From: Streptomyces sp. NBC_00569
GTDB lineage: Bacteria; Actinomycetota; Actinomycetes; Streptomycetales; Streptomycetaceae
Length of the DNA stretch: 64,000 nt
Assembly: GCF_036345255.1 (NCBI RefSeq)
Contig: NZ_CP107783.1
Span: 1,922,001-1,986,000 of the forward strand
Direction of reading: 5' to 3'
Each line of letters begins with the position of its first letter. The first letter of the stretch is position 1. The translations under genes and the position numbers were made by a program. The notes under the pieces are model-generated. The model saw only the letters and a program-made list of their open reading frames with translations, was not told the origin of the DNA and made no database searches. This document shows, piece by piece, positions 1-8,237 of the stretch.

Positions 1-2286
1 CATGTCCCCCCAGGGGAACAGCCGCCCGTCCGTGCCGCGTGCGGCAGCCTCCCATTCGATGACCGTCGGCAGACGTTTACCCTCGAACGAGGCGAAAGCG
101 TGGGCGCTCCACCAGCTGACGCAGATCGCCGGGTGGGCGTCGTAGTGCGGGTTCTCGTAGTAGTCGGGCCGTCGCAGCCGGTCGGTCCAGGGGTGGTGTG
201 TGACGTGGGCGGGCTGGTCGGGGTGGTCCCACCGTGAAGTACCGTCCGCGCCAAGGGCGTCGAGGAAGCGGCGATAGCGTGCGACAGTCACGGCATGGCG
301 GTCGAAACGTACAGGGCGCGGGACCCGCCGCATCAGCAGCCGTTCGGCCGGGCCGACCAGGTACGTCCCTGCGCGTAGCACGCAGTCGTCCGTCTTAGGA
401 CTGCCGGACATCTGGGCAAGGAAGGCACGCACTTGCTCGGTGAGGAAGGCGCCGCCGGGAATGTCTGCTGCAGTGTCACGGTGAACTGCCTCGGTAAGGT
501 ACCGGGCCGCCAGCAGCTCCTGGTACGCCGTGTGTACGAAGGCGACGTGATCCGGACCGGCGGGCCGCAGTAGCGGGGAGAGGACACACGTGTCGAGACC
601 GAAACTCCCGTCCGTGAAGGCGTCGGCCCCCAGTAGCCGGTGCACGTCGAGGAGGGAGAAGACCGTTCGATCGGTGAGGAAGGCCTGTCCGAACGCGGCG
701 GGTAACCGTTCTTCCAGACCAGGCCGCCCGCGCTCGGCCAAGGCCCGCGTGATGTGCGTGCCGAGGACGTCTGCGAGCGGCTGACCTGACGGCAGCGCGA
801 GTTCGGCGGCCAGGTGCCTTTCCAGGGGTGTGGCGCCGGGCTCGGCCAGGCGCACCACATGGAAGTGCGGAACGCGCGCCGGGTCGACGCCGTTCGCGTA
901 CATCTGCTCGACCAATTGCTCGGAACGCCCCGCGCCGCTGTCCAGCAGCTGACGCACTTGTGGCGAGTCAGCAAGGAAAGACACGCGGGAACTCATGATC
1001 ACCGCCGACTCGGCGGACAGCACGGCGGCGAGGTCGGTGAAGAGCCGCAGGAACCCGGCCGCGCTTGGTTCCTCGACCCCTTCGTCGACGGCGTCGAGCA
1101 CGCACAGTGCGACCCCGGAACGGATCAGGTAGAGAAAGAGGTCGTAGGCACGAGAGCGGTCGGTTGTCATGGCCGGCGCCAGCAGGCGCGCCGCGTACTC
1201 GGAGAACGGCTCGTCCTTCGGTTTGAGACCGAGGTCGAAGTAGAAACGGAAGCGGCGGATGCCCGGGCTCAGGGCGAGAGAGCGCAGAAGGGTGCTCTTC
1301 CCGCTGCCCGGACGACCGGTGACCAGAACGTTCGCACTCCCGCATGCCAAGCGCGTCAACAGCTCAGCCGCATCTTCGGACTGCACCACCTTCGACCCGC
1401 CGGTGTACGGGTCGGTGGTCATGACCGCCGCCGTCACGGCCATGCGTGGTTCGGCAGGGGCCGGGGTGGCCAGAGCGGCAAGGTGGGCTTCGAGATTGAC
1501 GATGGTGTCGACAAAGCCGTCGTAACGCACGATCCGGAAATCCACACCCAGCATCTGATGGAGCGGCCCCGTCGCCGTGCCGCCGCCGACATCGTCCAAG
1601 ATGACGAACCGGGTGAGCTTGGGCAGCCGGGTGCGCAGCAACTCACCCCCGCTGGAGGCAAGAACGGTACCCAGATCGTCCGCGTCCTTGGAGAGCATCA
1701 GCTCCACGTACTCCAGGCGCATCCCCGACTCACGGCAGAACAGCAAGTACACCGTGTCGGAGCTCAGGACGAACCGCTTGGCCTGGCGATAGCCGAGGGT
1801 GACGTACAGCCCGGCCAAAAACTCGCACCTGCGTGCCACCTCGAGCGCCATGTCCGGCTCACCACCGAGAAGCGCCGCGCTTCCGGTGTCGGTGAACCAG
1901 ACCAGTACGTCGACGAGCCGGCGGACCGCCAGCAGCCCGTCCTCGTCGCTGATGTCGTACCCGTCGTGTGTGGATCGGTTGCGCAGCCGCCGGATGTCTT
2001 CCAACGCGTCCACGACCGTGCTGCTCCGGATATGTGGACGGCAGCGCTTGACAAGGTCGTTCAGGGCCTTCGTCGACGGGTCGCCCTCAATGCCGTGATG
2101 GCGCCACAGCTGCTTGAGCAGCTTTTCCGTCAATTTCCCGATCAGAGCGACTGCATTCTCGGGGTAACCGTCGTTGAGGGACCGCAGCGGCCGTTCGAGA
2201 TCGAGCCCTAATCGGTCGGCGATCCGCGAGTGGTCGTCGAGTTCGCTCCGCAGCCGCCTCAGCCGCTCGTCGACCACGGTGCTCAC
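1..2286 (-). CDS. HEPN-NACHT-FGE-sulfatase domain protein (3' end beyond window)
   Basis: An uninterrupted minus-strand frame of 762 codons starts at GTG 2286 and runs off the left edge. The N-terminus has a HEPN-like helical region with an RNxxxH motif (R102-H107). A NACHT-type P-loop NTPase follows, with Walker A GRPGSGKS (324-331), Walker B LCVLDAVDEG (D398) and the NLR-like segment AYQELLAARYL near residue 583. From about residue 650 it matches the start of a formylglycine-generating-enzyme/sulfatase domain (GKRLPTVIEWEAAARGTDG, PWGD). The catalytic end of that domain lies outside the window. The GTG overlaps the TGA of the upstream methyltransferase (GTGA), so the two are probably co-translated. 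NACHT and HEPN domains are typical of bacterial NLR-like antiphage proteins; that role is inferred here. The middle section (130-300) is unassigned. Confidence 0.85.
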   Translation of the reverse strand, partial: MSTVVDERLRRLRSELDDHSRIADRLGLDLERPLRSLNDGYPENAVALIGKLTEKLLKQLWRHHGIEGDPSTKALNDLVKRCRPHIRSSTVVDALEDIRRLRNRSTHDGYDISDEDGLLAVRRLVDVLVWFTDTGSAALLGGEPDMALEVARRCEFLAGLYVTLGYRQAKRFVLSSDTVYLLFCRESGMRLEYVELMLSKDADDLGTVLASSGGELLRTRLPKLTRFVILDDVGGGTATGPLHQMLGVDFRIVRYDGFVDTIVNLEAHLAALATPAPAEPRMAVTAAVMTTDPYTGGSKVVQSEDAAELLTRLACGSANVLVTGRPGSGKSTLLRSLALSPGIRRFRFYFDLGLKPKDEPFSEYAARLLAPAMTTDRSRAYDLFLYLIRSGVALCVLDAVDEGVEEPSAAGFLRLFTDLAAVLSAESAVIMSSRVSFLADSPQVRQLLDSGAGRSEQLVEQMYANGVDPARVPHFHVVRLAEPGATPLERHLAAELALPSGQPLADVLGTHITRALAERGRPGLEERLPAAFGQAFLTDRTVFSLLDVHRLLGADAFTDGSFGLDTCVLSPLLRPAGPDHVAFVHTAYQELLAARYLTEAVHRDTAADIPGGAFLTEQVRAFLAQMSGSPKTDDCVLRAGTYLVGPAERLLMRRVPRPVRFDRHAVTVARYRRFLDALGADGTSRWDHPDQPAHVTHHPWTDRLRRPDYYENPHYDAHPAICVSWWSAHAFASFEGKRLPTVIEWEAAARGTDGRLFPWGDM

Positions 2287-3059
2287 ACTCCCTCCTCTCG
2301 CCGCCGCCCGAGGACGAACGCGAACCGGTCGGGAAACACCAGGACAGGCTCAGGATGAGCGACTCGTATCTCCTCGATGCCCTTCTCGATCTCACTGTCG
2401 CTGAACGTGGAGAGCAGGGACATGTAGCGGGCACGGACCATACCGAGGTATTTGTCCCGATCGATGCGCAGCTCGTGCTCGACGTGGGTCAGCGAGGCTT
2501 CCAGCCCGGCAGCACGCAGATGTCCCTCGATGGCGGCCGGATCCGGCTGCAGTTCCTCAAAGCGTGCGAGGGCCGCTTCGAACAGCGGGTACTGAATGGA
2601 TGCCGGAAGCATCACGACCAGTATCCGACCTCCGGGTGCCAGCGAGTCGGCGAGGCCCTGGAGCGTATGCCCAGGGTCCGTCACATGGTGCACAGACTCT
2701 TTCAGCCACATCGCATCAAACTGTCCGTACGGCAAGTCGACGCGCTTCTCCGCGATGTCTTCAGCCGAAGCGACGACCGGGGTCAAACCTGGAGACGGCG
2801 GTGTGCCGAGTCGGCTGAGCATCGCTTCTGACGGGTCGACGCACAGAAGGGGGTGATGTGGCCGGATCTGCCTGACAACTTCCCGGGCGAACAGTCCGGT
2901 GCCTGACCCGATGTCGGCGATGCGGTCGTTGGGGCTCAGCTGCAATGCCTCCGCGATCTGGCTGGCCATCCAGGGCACATAGTCGGAGTCGTAGACCCAG
3001 TGCTCGTCATACTCGGCTGCCAGCCCCGCGTAGTGCCCTCGCATGTCGCGCTGCTCCAC
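2283..3059 (-). CDS. class I SAM-dependent methyltransferase
   Basis: 258 aa. The Rossmann SAM-binding motif I is clear (IADIGSGTGLFAREV, about residues 47-61), followed by an acidic motif II (CVDPSEAML) and a post-motif region (APGGRILVVMLPAS). This fits small-molecule or ubiE-like methyltransferases more than DNA methylases, since no NPPY/DPPY motif is visible. The substrate cannot be read from the sequence. It overlaps the downstream HEPN-NACHT gene by four bases, so the pair is likely one transcription unit. Confidence 0.85.
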   Translation of the reverse strand: MEQRDMRGHYAGLAAEYDEHWVYDSDYVPWMASQIAEALQLSPNDRIADIGSGTGLFAREVVRQIRPHHPLLCVDPSEAMLSRLGTPPSPGLTPVVASAEDIAEKRVDLPYGQFDAMWLKESVHHVTDPGHTLQGLADSLAPGGRILVVMLPASIQYPLFEAALARFEELQPDPAAIEGHLRAAGLEASLTHVEHELRIDRDKYLGMVRARYMSLLSTFSDSEIEKGIEEIRVAHPEPVLVFPDRFAFVLGRRREEGV

Positions 3060-3190
3060 GATCCCCCTCGCGTCCTGCCCGTATCCCCGGTGGCGCCGTG
3101 ACGGCCCTCCGCAGGCTATCGCGGGTACCTATACAGCAACAGTGCGTAATCGGCCGGGGGTTGTGTCACAAACAACAGATGCGAGGCTCT

Positions 3191-3412
3191 CTACGCCTGG
3201 TGTGACAGGTCGGCCACCAGGAAGTCGACGGTGGCTTCGTCGTGGAGCGCGACGCCGAGGGCATTCATAGCAGGGGCGAGATCCGGGTCCCAGTCTGCGC
3301 TGACCGGCTGGCCATCGAGCGCCAGTTGGGGGATGCCCTCAGCTTGACTGCGCGGCCAGGTGCTCGTAGTCCGCGGCGCCACTGCAGGGCGCGCCTTATG
3401 GCGCACCGTCAC
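3191..3412 (-). CDS. small hypothetical protein, end of five-gene operon
   Basis: 73 aa. No family recognised. The C-terminal part (DEATVDFLVADLSHQA) has protein-like composition and the frame overlaps the end of the preceding operon gene by 17 bases. It could instead be the frameshifted tail of that gene. The start is uncertain. Confidence 0.35.
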   Translation of the reverse strand: MTVRHKARPAVAPRTTSTWPRSQAEGIPQLALDGQPVSADWDPDLAPAMNALGVALHDEATVDFLVADLSHQA

Positions 3413-3836
3413 CGTTGGGGTCGAAGGCGCCGGGCGTGGCCGCCAGGACGAACTGGACGCTGCCGTCGCAGACTACGAACGCGTAGGTAATCCCGCGAAC
3501 GAGCTGTCCGATCGCCCGTTGATGCTCGGCGTGGTCTTGAATCCATGCGCGCACCGGGCGGGCCAGATGGTCATCTAGCTGGTCAGCAACGTGTCCGGCT
3601 CGCCATCCGATCCAGGCCAGCGCCTGCTCAGGCGTCCAGCAAGCCTGTCCGCCCATCCAGAGCATGCGGCTGTCGCAGAGATGAGCGGCAGCAACGCACC
3701 AGAAGGAGCCCGGAACAGGCGCTTGAGGAGAGTGCCGGTCGTGAGTTCCCTGCGGCGGGGCCCGGTCCACGACCAAGGGGCGGTCCGCCCGCGGCGCGCG
3801 GAGGGCAGGTACGTGAGGAGCCTCTCGCCCTGTCAC
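3396..3836 (-). CDS. hypothetical protein coupled to HATPase gene
   Basis: 146 aa from GTG 3836, which overlaps the TGA of the HATPase gene (GTGA). The C-terminal two thirds (WIGWRAGHVADQLDDHLARP onwards, then GSVQFVLAATPGAF) look like a real soluble domain. The N-terminal 50 residues are low-complexity, so a downstream start is possible. No family recognised; position suggests a role with the anti-sigma-type ATPase. Confidence 0.5.
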   Translation of the reverse strand: MTGREAPHVPALRAPRADRPLVVDRAPPQGTHDRHSPQAPVPGSFWCVAAAHLCDSRMLWMGGQACWTPEQALAWIGWRAGHVADQLDDHLARPVRAWIQDHAEHQRAIGQLVRGITYAFVVCDGSVQFVLAATPGAFDPNGDGAP

Positions 3837-4345
3837 AGCGCGCCTGCCGTTTGCTCAGGCAGAGCGACCGCGGCCTCAACTCGGGTCCCGTCGGAGAGCG
3901 GTGTGGACTCCCATCGGGTGGTCAGGGCCTCGACGAGGGCCAGGCCTCGTCCGTGTTCTTCCTCGGAACGCGCCTTTCGTGCGACGGGCGTTCCGCACAG
4001 TCCCTGGTCAGTGACGGTCACGCTGGCCTCAGTGTCGGTGACGGACACAGTGATCTCGATGGTCCGACTCGCTGTATGGACCACGGCGTTGGTGACGAGC
4101 TCACTGACGATGAGCCGGAGCACCTCGACGGTGTCGTCGGCGATCTGCCACTCGCGCAGAGCATCGACCGTGTGCGCGCGGGCGTGGGCCACGCTGGAAC
4201 GCGAAGCTCCAGGCAAGGCCACCCTGCGCCGGCGCGGAGGACAAGGGCCGACTTGAGGGTGAGCTGTGGGAAGGCCTACCGGCTGGACCGGTTCGAGGTC
4301 ACGTGGTGCGGTGGCGTCGTAGCGCGCAGGAGGAGTCGGTTTCAT
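3833..4345 (-). CDS. HATPase (anti-sigma factor-type) regulatory protein
   Basis: 170 aa from the ATG at 4345, which overlaps the upstream stop (ATGA). The RsbW/SpoIIAB-like GHKL ATPase motifs are present: N box IVSELVTNAVVHT, G1 VTDQG, and G2-like EEHGRGLALVEALTTRW. Streptomyces has many such short kinases, often next to WhiJ-type regulators. They are thought to bind sigma factors or other partners and phosphorylate antagonists. The frame is open further upstream, but the coupled start at 4345 fits the family length. Confidence 0.8.
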   Translation of the reverse strand: MKPTPPARYDATAPRDLEPVQPVGLPTAHPQVGPCPPRRRRVALPGASRSSVAHARAHTVDALREWQIADDTVEVLRLIVSELVTNAVVHTASRTIEITVSVTDTEASVTVTDQGLCGTPVARKARSEEEHGRGLALVEALTTRWESTPLSDGTRVEAAVALPEQTAGAL

Positions 4346-4842
4346 GTGAGGCGCGCCCCTCCCGAGCATGTCGGTCGCGTGGGGGAGAGCCAAGGCGCCG
4401 CCAGCGTGACCAGTGCGGTGGTGATGGCCTCGCACAACACATCGCTGTCGGTAGTGGCCGGCCTTTCGGGGGCGGGGGCGCAGATCCACGTTCGACCGCC
4501 CGTGTGGCGACGGCTGGCGGCCGTGAATTCCGGTGCAGGGCACCACATCTCGGCATCTTCAACGCAATTTGTGCCGGGCAGCGCAGGCCAGGTAGCCCGT
4601 GTGCCCGCTGCGACGACAATCTCGGCCGCGTAGCGGGCGCAGTTGGCCAGGATCGGTCCCAGCGGTGTTCCGCTCGCCTCAAGCACAGCCAGAGCTGCGA
4701 CGGCCACGGTGCCACTGACGCGTAAGACTTCCGCGCCGGTAATCCGTACGGTGCCGCAGCGGCCCAAGAGCCAGGCCCGTTGGAGCCCCTCCCCCGGTTC
4801 GGCGCCGGGCGTCCAGCTCTCAGCCCTGCCATAGGCGGCCAT
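4342..4842 (-). CDS. hypothetical protein, WhiJ-type cassette
   Basis: 166 aa from ATG 4842, which shares a base with the stop of the upstream gene (TGATG) and overlaps the HATPase start at its own end. It is rich in alanine and has scattered cysteines, with a central segment (VAVAALAVLEASGTPLGPIL) that could be a buried helix. No family recognised. The couplings on both sides argue that it is a real operon member. Confidence 0.6.
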   Translation of the reverse strand: MAAYGRAESWTPGAEPGEGLQRAWLLGRCGTVRITGAEVLRVSGTVAVAALAVLEASGTPLGPILANCARYAAEIVVAAGTRATWPALPGTNCVEDAEMWCPAPEFTAASRRHTGGRTWICAPAPERPATTDSDVLCEAITTALVTLAAPWLSPTRPTCSGGARLT

Positions 4843-5099
4843 CACTGCGCGCCCCCTACAGATTGGGGGCAGTTGGAGCAGACCCGCACCGCGTAGCCGA
4901 GCAATCCGCGAGCCCTGACGTAGGCGAATCCACCGGGCTGCAGGTCCTTCGTACTCCCGCAGCTTGCACAAGCGTTGCCTCGAATCCGTTCCCAAACCTC
5001 AGCTGACGTGCCCAGGCCGTCGTGCTCGCGGGCGCGAACGTCGCCTGAGATATCTGGCTTGTCGGGCTGCTGGCCCCTGACCTGCGAGGACGGTGACAT
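4842..5099 (-). CDS. small zinc-ribbon-like protein, first gene of the minus operon
   Basis: 85 aa. Two CxxC knuckles (CASC and CSNC), about 28 residues apart, suggest one structural zinc site. It is the promoter-proximal gene of the minus operon and is divergent from the XRE regulator, so the roughly 250-bp gap probably holds both promoters. The function is unknown. Confidence 0.6.
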   Translation of the reverse strand: MSPSSQVRGQQPDKPDISGDVRAREHDGLGTSAEVWERIRGNACASCGSTKDLQPGGFAYVRARGLLGYAVRVCSNCPQSVGGAQ

Positions 5100-5186
5100 G
5101 AAGTACTCCCGATCGCCCGCGGCCTGGTCGACTTAGTGCGACCGGACCGCTACCTGACGTATCCATCTGCCTCTACAGTGACGCCA

Positions 5187-5322
5187 TGCGCACCTGCTGC
5201 GCAAGTGCGCAGCAAGTTCGCGGCAAGTTTGCACATGCGTGAGGAATATTCAGCGATGGGAGATGGCTCATGGGTGCAGCTCGTAGGGGTAGTGGGGCAG
5301 ACTGTGCGCAAGAAGGTGCGCA
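5187..5322. promoter_or_regulatory. divergent promoter region with five TGCGCA boxes
   Basis: TGCGCA occurs at 5187, 5198, 5206, 5305 and 5317. Four of the five continue as TGCGCA followed by A or G, giving near-direct repeats such as GTGCGCAAG. They lie between the minus operon and the XRE start at 5354 and are good candidates for operators of the XRE protein. The same hexamer is the core of the two iteron-like fields at 9839-10399 and 14156-14894. Confidence 0.4.
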
Positions 5323-5353
5323 AGTTCAGCGGCGACGAAAGGGGCGGCGACGC

Positions 5354-6220
5354 ATGGCTCCACCCCAGTCAGCGACAGCAAAGCGCCGGTCGCTTGGCGC
5401 GGAGATCAAGCGACTGCGCAAGGCCCGCGGCCTGAAGGCTTCGGATCTTGCCGAGCGGTTGAAGTGCAGCGAAACCCGTATCAGCCGACTGGAGACTGGC
5501 ACGGGGCGCGTGCGTCTCCTGGAGAACGAGGTGCTGTCACTCTGCTCACTGCTCGGCGTCGAGGACGAGCAGCAAGTACAGACGATGCTCGACCTAGCCT
5601 CCGAGTCGGAGCAGTCCTCGGCCTGGTGGGACACGTACCGCGGCGTGCTGCCGAGCGGTCTAGGCGCGCTTCTCGCCTTTGAGACTGACGCCCTGTCGGA
5701 GCGCGCTTGGGAATCCAGCCTGATCCATGGGCTATTGCAGACCGCGGACTATGCCCACGCCATCTTGTCGGCATGGCCGGATAACCGGCCGATCGATGTG
5801 GACGATCTCGTGAGCGTGCGAATGCGTCGAGCTGAACTCCTCACGACAGAGGACAAGCCTCCACTGGACTTCTGGGCGATCCTGGACGAAACGGTGATCC
5901 GCAGGCCCGTCGGCAGCGAGGCCGTCATGCAGGGCCAGATTCGTCATCTGCTCAAGATGGCGGATCTACCGAACGTGACGCTTCAGATCATGCCGATGAG
6001 CAAGGGGGCTCACCCCGGCCTCGGCGGCGCCTTCTCCATCCTCGACTTCGAAGAGGCTGCTCCAGTCGTCTACGTCGACAGCCCGGCAGGAAACCTCTAC
6101 CTCAACAAGCGGGTCGACCTCAGAAGGTTCTCGGCGTCCTTCGATCTGCTACGAGCGCGGTCACTTGATCCCGACGATTCAGCCGCACTACTCAGGGACG
6201 CCACAAGGGAGAAGCAATGA
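5354..6220 (+). CDS. XRE-family regulator with DUF5753 domain (WhiJ-like)
   Basis: 288 aa from ATG 5354; the frame is open upstream but that part is arginine-rich junk. An N-terminal Cro/CI helix-turn-helix spans about residues 17-70 (LGAEIKRLRKARGLKASDLA, SETRISRLETG). It is followed by the DUF5753 domain, including the typical WESSLIHGLLQTADYA and QIMPMSKGAHPG segments. In Streptomyces such proteins are paralogues of the sporulation regulator WhiJ and work with a small DUF397 protein, encoded here by the overlapping next gene (ATGA). Confidence 0.92.
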   Translation: MAPPQSATAKRRSLGAEIKRLRKARGLKASDLAERLKCSETRISRLETGTGRVRLLENEVLSLCSLLGVEDEQQVQTMLDLASESEQSSAWWDTYRGVLPSGLGALLAFETDALSERAWESSLIHGLLQTADYAHAILSAWPDNRPIDVDDLVSVRMRRAELLTTEDKPPLDFWAILDETVIRRPVGSEAVMQGQIRHLLKMADLPNVTLQIMPMSKGAHPGLGGAFSILDFEEAAPVVYVDSPAGNLYLNKRVDLRRFSASFDLLRARSLDPDDSAALLRDATREKQ

Positions 6221-6441
6221 ACAACAACTCTCAACCCGACTACCTGCAGGGCCTCAACTGGTTCAAGGCCTCGGCATCCTCCGGACAGGGCGGTTGCCTC
6301 GAGGTGGCCTTCACCGGCGACGGCCGGATCGCCCTCCGAGACAACGAGGACCTGGACAACCCCCCGTTCGTCGTCACTGAGCATGTGTGGAATTGCTTCC
6401 TCGACGGTGCAGGCAAAGGCGAATTCGACATCAAGGCCTGA
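6217..6441 (+). CDS. DUF397 small protein
   Basis: 74 aa. It contains the hallmark WFKASASSGQGGCLEVA and the ALRDNED segment of DUF397 proteins. In the WhiJ system these small partners are thought to counteract or co-act with the adjacent XRE protein. Start ATG 6217 overlaps the regulator's stop (ATGA). Confidence 0.92.
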   Translation: MNNNSQPDYLQGLNWFKASASSGQGGCLEVAFTGDGRIALRDNEDLDNPPFVVTEHVWNCFLDGAGKGEFDIKA

Positions 6442-6475
6442 CCGCTCGAGAGCCGTTGGGGAGGCCCCGCCTTCT

Positions 6476-6684
6476 GGGGTCCGCCGCGGGCGCGGGGGCA
6501 TATCGACACCGGGTACGGCCGCAGCGCGTCCCAGGGAAAATCCCTTCGGGTGCGGGGAATACGAACTCGACCCCACGGTCGCGGAGTTCCTGGAGGGGAC
6601 CACCCCGCACCTGCAGGGATGATCCCGCAGCCGCCGGCGTATTGGAGGCACCCGTCGGAGTGTTCCCCAACCATCAGTCGCCCC
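6476..6684. CRISPR. eroded type I-E-like repeat remnants
   Basis: Three imperfect units begin near 6476, 6534 and 6596, about 58-62 bases apart, with a weaker fourth near 6656. Unit 2 (6534-6562) has the GGGA..ATCCC...GGGTGCGGGG core. Unit 3 (6596-6626) has GGGACCACCCCGC and then TGCAGGGATGATC. This resembles the palindromic 29-bp type I-E repeats common in Streptomyces, but the copies are far too diverged for an active array. No cas gene is in the window. Confidence 0.3.
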
Positions 6685-7073
6685 GCCTAGATCTCCGTCC
6701 AGGCAGCGCGCGATGCACCCCGCCTCTGGCCCTCTTCCCGCTCGCGGCCCGTCTCATCGGGCCGCGAGCGCGAGGCCCCCGGCCGACGCGCAACAAGACA
6801 AATCGCGGCTCCGAACCCCGAGCACGCACGCGCCGGCCCGGTCCTGCCGTCTGCTCTTTCTCTTCCTTCTTCCTTCCCCACTTCTGTTGCCAGGCCGGAG
6901 TGTGCGTGAGAGGGGTTGTCGGCAGGACTGGTACGCCCGCACCGGCCTATCTGACCTGCCGTTTCCCTGTTTCGAGTAACGGGAGGTGCACTAGGGGCTT
7001 TGAGGCCCGTTTTGCGGGTGACTTTGCCAGTGGCTTTGAGGGTTAGTTTGTCGACAGTGCAGGTGCAGCGGAT

Positions 7074-7127
7074 GTGGTGCCCGGGCGGGTCGTCACAGGC
7101 CTTGGGCCTCCCTCGCCCGGGCACTAC
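7074..7127. terminator. bidirectional hairpin terminator
   Basis: GTGCCCGGGCG (7077-7087) pairs perfectly with CGCCCGGGCAC (7114-7124). The stem extends to about 16 bp with two wobble pairs, and a small inner hairpin (AGGCCTTGGGCCT) sits in the loop. It lies between the convergent DUF397 gene and the replication-relaxation gene. No U-tract is present, as is usual in Streptomyces. Confidence 0.65.
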
Positions 7128-7256
7128 CACTCCTTTGTGAACCGCTCGATCATGGCCATCACCGGTTTCTGGTCGGCCGCCTGGTCCCTTAGCCTTCCGT
7201 CCAGCTGCACGACCAACGCGGGCAGTTGGGTTGTTCATCTGGCTTGCAGACCGCCG

Positions 7257-8237
7257 TCACATGGCCAGCGATGCAGGCGGGTCCAGTGCCTGGTCCAGGG
7301 ACTGAGGACTGCCGCCGCGAGCTGCGTTCCACCACGTCTTGCCCCACGGACCACGCTCATGCAGCCGAGTCAGGGTGGTACCGACGACCGGGAACGACGG
7401 ATCGAGACTGTCGACCAGGTTCATCACGACCGCAGCCCGGTTGAGGACGCTGGATTCGCTGCGTCCACTCAGCACGAAGGCGACCACTGGCTGCTGATCC
7501 TCGGGCACGTGCCAGCGAGCGCGCCACCACAGGCGCCCCTGCTTGTCGCGGCGCTCGACGTACTGCTGGTAGCGGCGGATCTTCGCCACGACGCGTTCGG
7601 GCACCATCGTGGAGCGGTCGACCTCCACGAACATCAGCGGCAACTGGTGCCCGTGGTCGCAGACGACCAAGTCGGACTGCACCGAGCCGTATCCCGGCTC
7701 CGCGTCGGTGCCGGTGACCGGCAGACCGACCTCGGTGCTCATCGCCTCCAGACTGCCAAGACCTTGCGGCCGGCTGTCCACCACGGCCTGATCGGCAGGG
7801 CTGAGGCGATCGTAGGCACTTTGCGTGGGTCGGGGCTGCAGCAGTCCCAGCACGGTGGCGTTGACGTCGAGAGCGTGCGCGGCGCCGTGGGAGGCAGCGC
7901 CCCGCGCGATGGAGCCCATCTCCGCTATCGGCCGCTCCAGCGCGAGGGCGGCCGCCTCCAGCCCGCTGGGAGTCAGCCCGTACAGCTTGGTGCCGGCTCG
8001 GCTGCGGCCCTCGGAGATCACGAGGCCGTGACGCGCCAGGTCCAGGGCGGCGTTGCGGTGTGCGGCCGTGCGGCTGCCCCGATTGCTCGGGGCCGGGTGG
8101 CGGTAGGTCAGGTGTGGACGCGTGAGTTCCTGGATCTGCTCCGCTGTGGCCACCTTCAACACCCCTAGCACTCGCAGGATGTCCTCGCGCAACGGAGCCG
8201 TCGACCCGTAGGGCCACAGCGCATTTTTTGATGCCAT
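7257..8237 (-). CDS. replication-relaxation family protein
   Basis: 326 aa from ATG 8237, which overlaps the stop of the small upstream gene (TGATG); a TTG lies just before. An N-terminal winged-helix-like part (ILRVLGVLKVATAEQIQELT) is followed by the conserved SDLVV...MFVEVDRSTM core and RRYQQYVERRD helix seen in the actinobacterial plasmid replication-relaxation (MobC-like) family. Members are found beside plasmid rep genes and are linked to replication or relaxosome function. Third gene of the Rep operon. Confidence 0.8.
   Translation of the reverse strand: MASKNALWPYGSTAPLREDILRVLGVLKVATAEQIQELTRPHLTYRHPAPSNRGSRTAAHRNAALDLARHGLVISEGRSRAGTKLYGLTPSGLEAAALALERPIAEMGSIARGAASHGAAHALDVNATVLGLLQPRPTQSAYDRLSPADQAVVDSRPQGLGSLEAMSTEVGLPVTGTDAEPGYGSVQSDLVVCDHGHQLPLMFVEVDRSTMVPERVVAKIRRYQQYVERRDKQGRLWWRARWHVPEDQQPVVAFVLSGRSESSVLNRAAVVMNLVDSLDPSFPVVGTTLTRLHERGPWGKTWWNAARGGSPQSLDQALDPPASLAM

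Larger units (their letters stand above)
6442..7256. other. gene-free stretch between convergent genes
   Basis: No convincing coding frame. It holds CRISPR-like degenerate repeats (6476-6684), a pyrimidine-rich tract near 6845-6880 and a long hairpin at 7074-7127. Open frames on either strand here have biased, low-complexity translations. Confidence 0.5.

Noticed and set aside
814-2211. Long open frame on the plus strand (465 codons)
   Set aside because: It is antisense to the HEPN-NACHT frame, lacks domain motifs and is Arg/Gln/Gly/His-rich, as expected for an antisense shadow in high-GC DNA.
6687-7238. Minus-strand frame of 183 codons
   Set aside because: The translation is low-complexity Arg/Gly/Pro-rich, crosses the hairpin terminator and has no ribosome-binding site.
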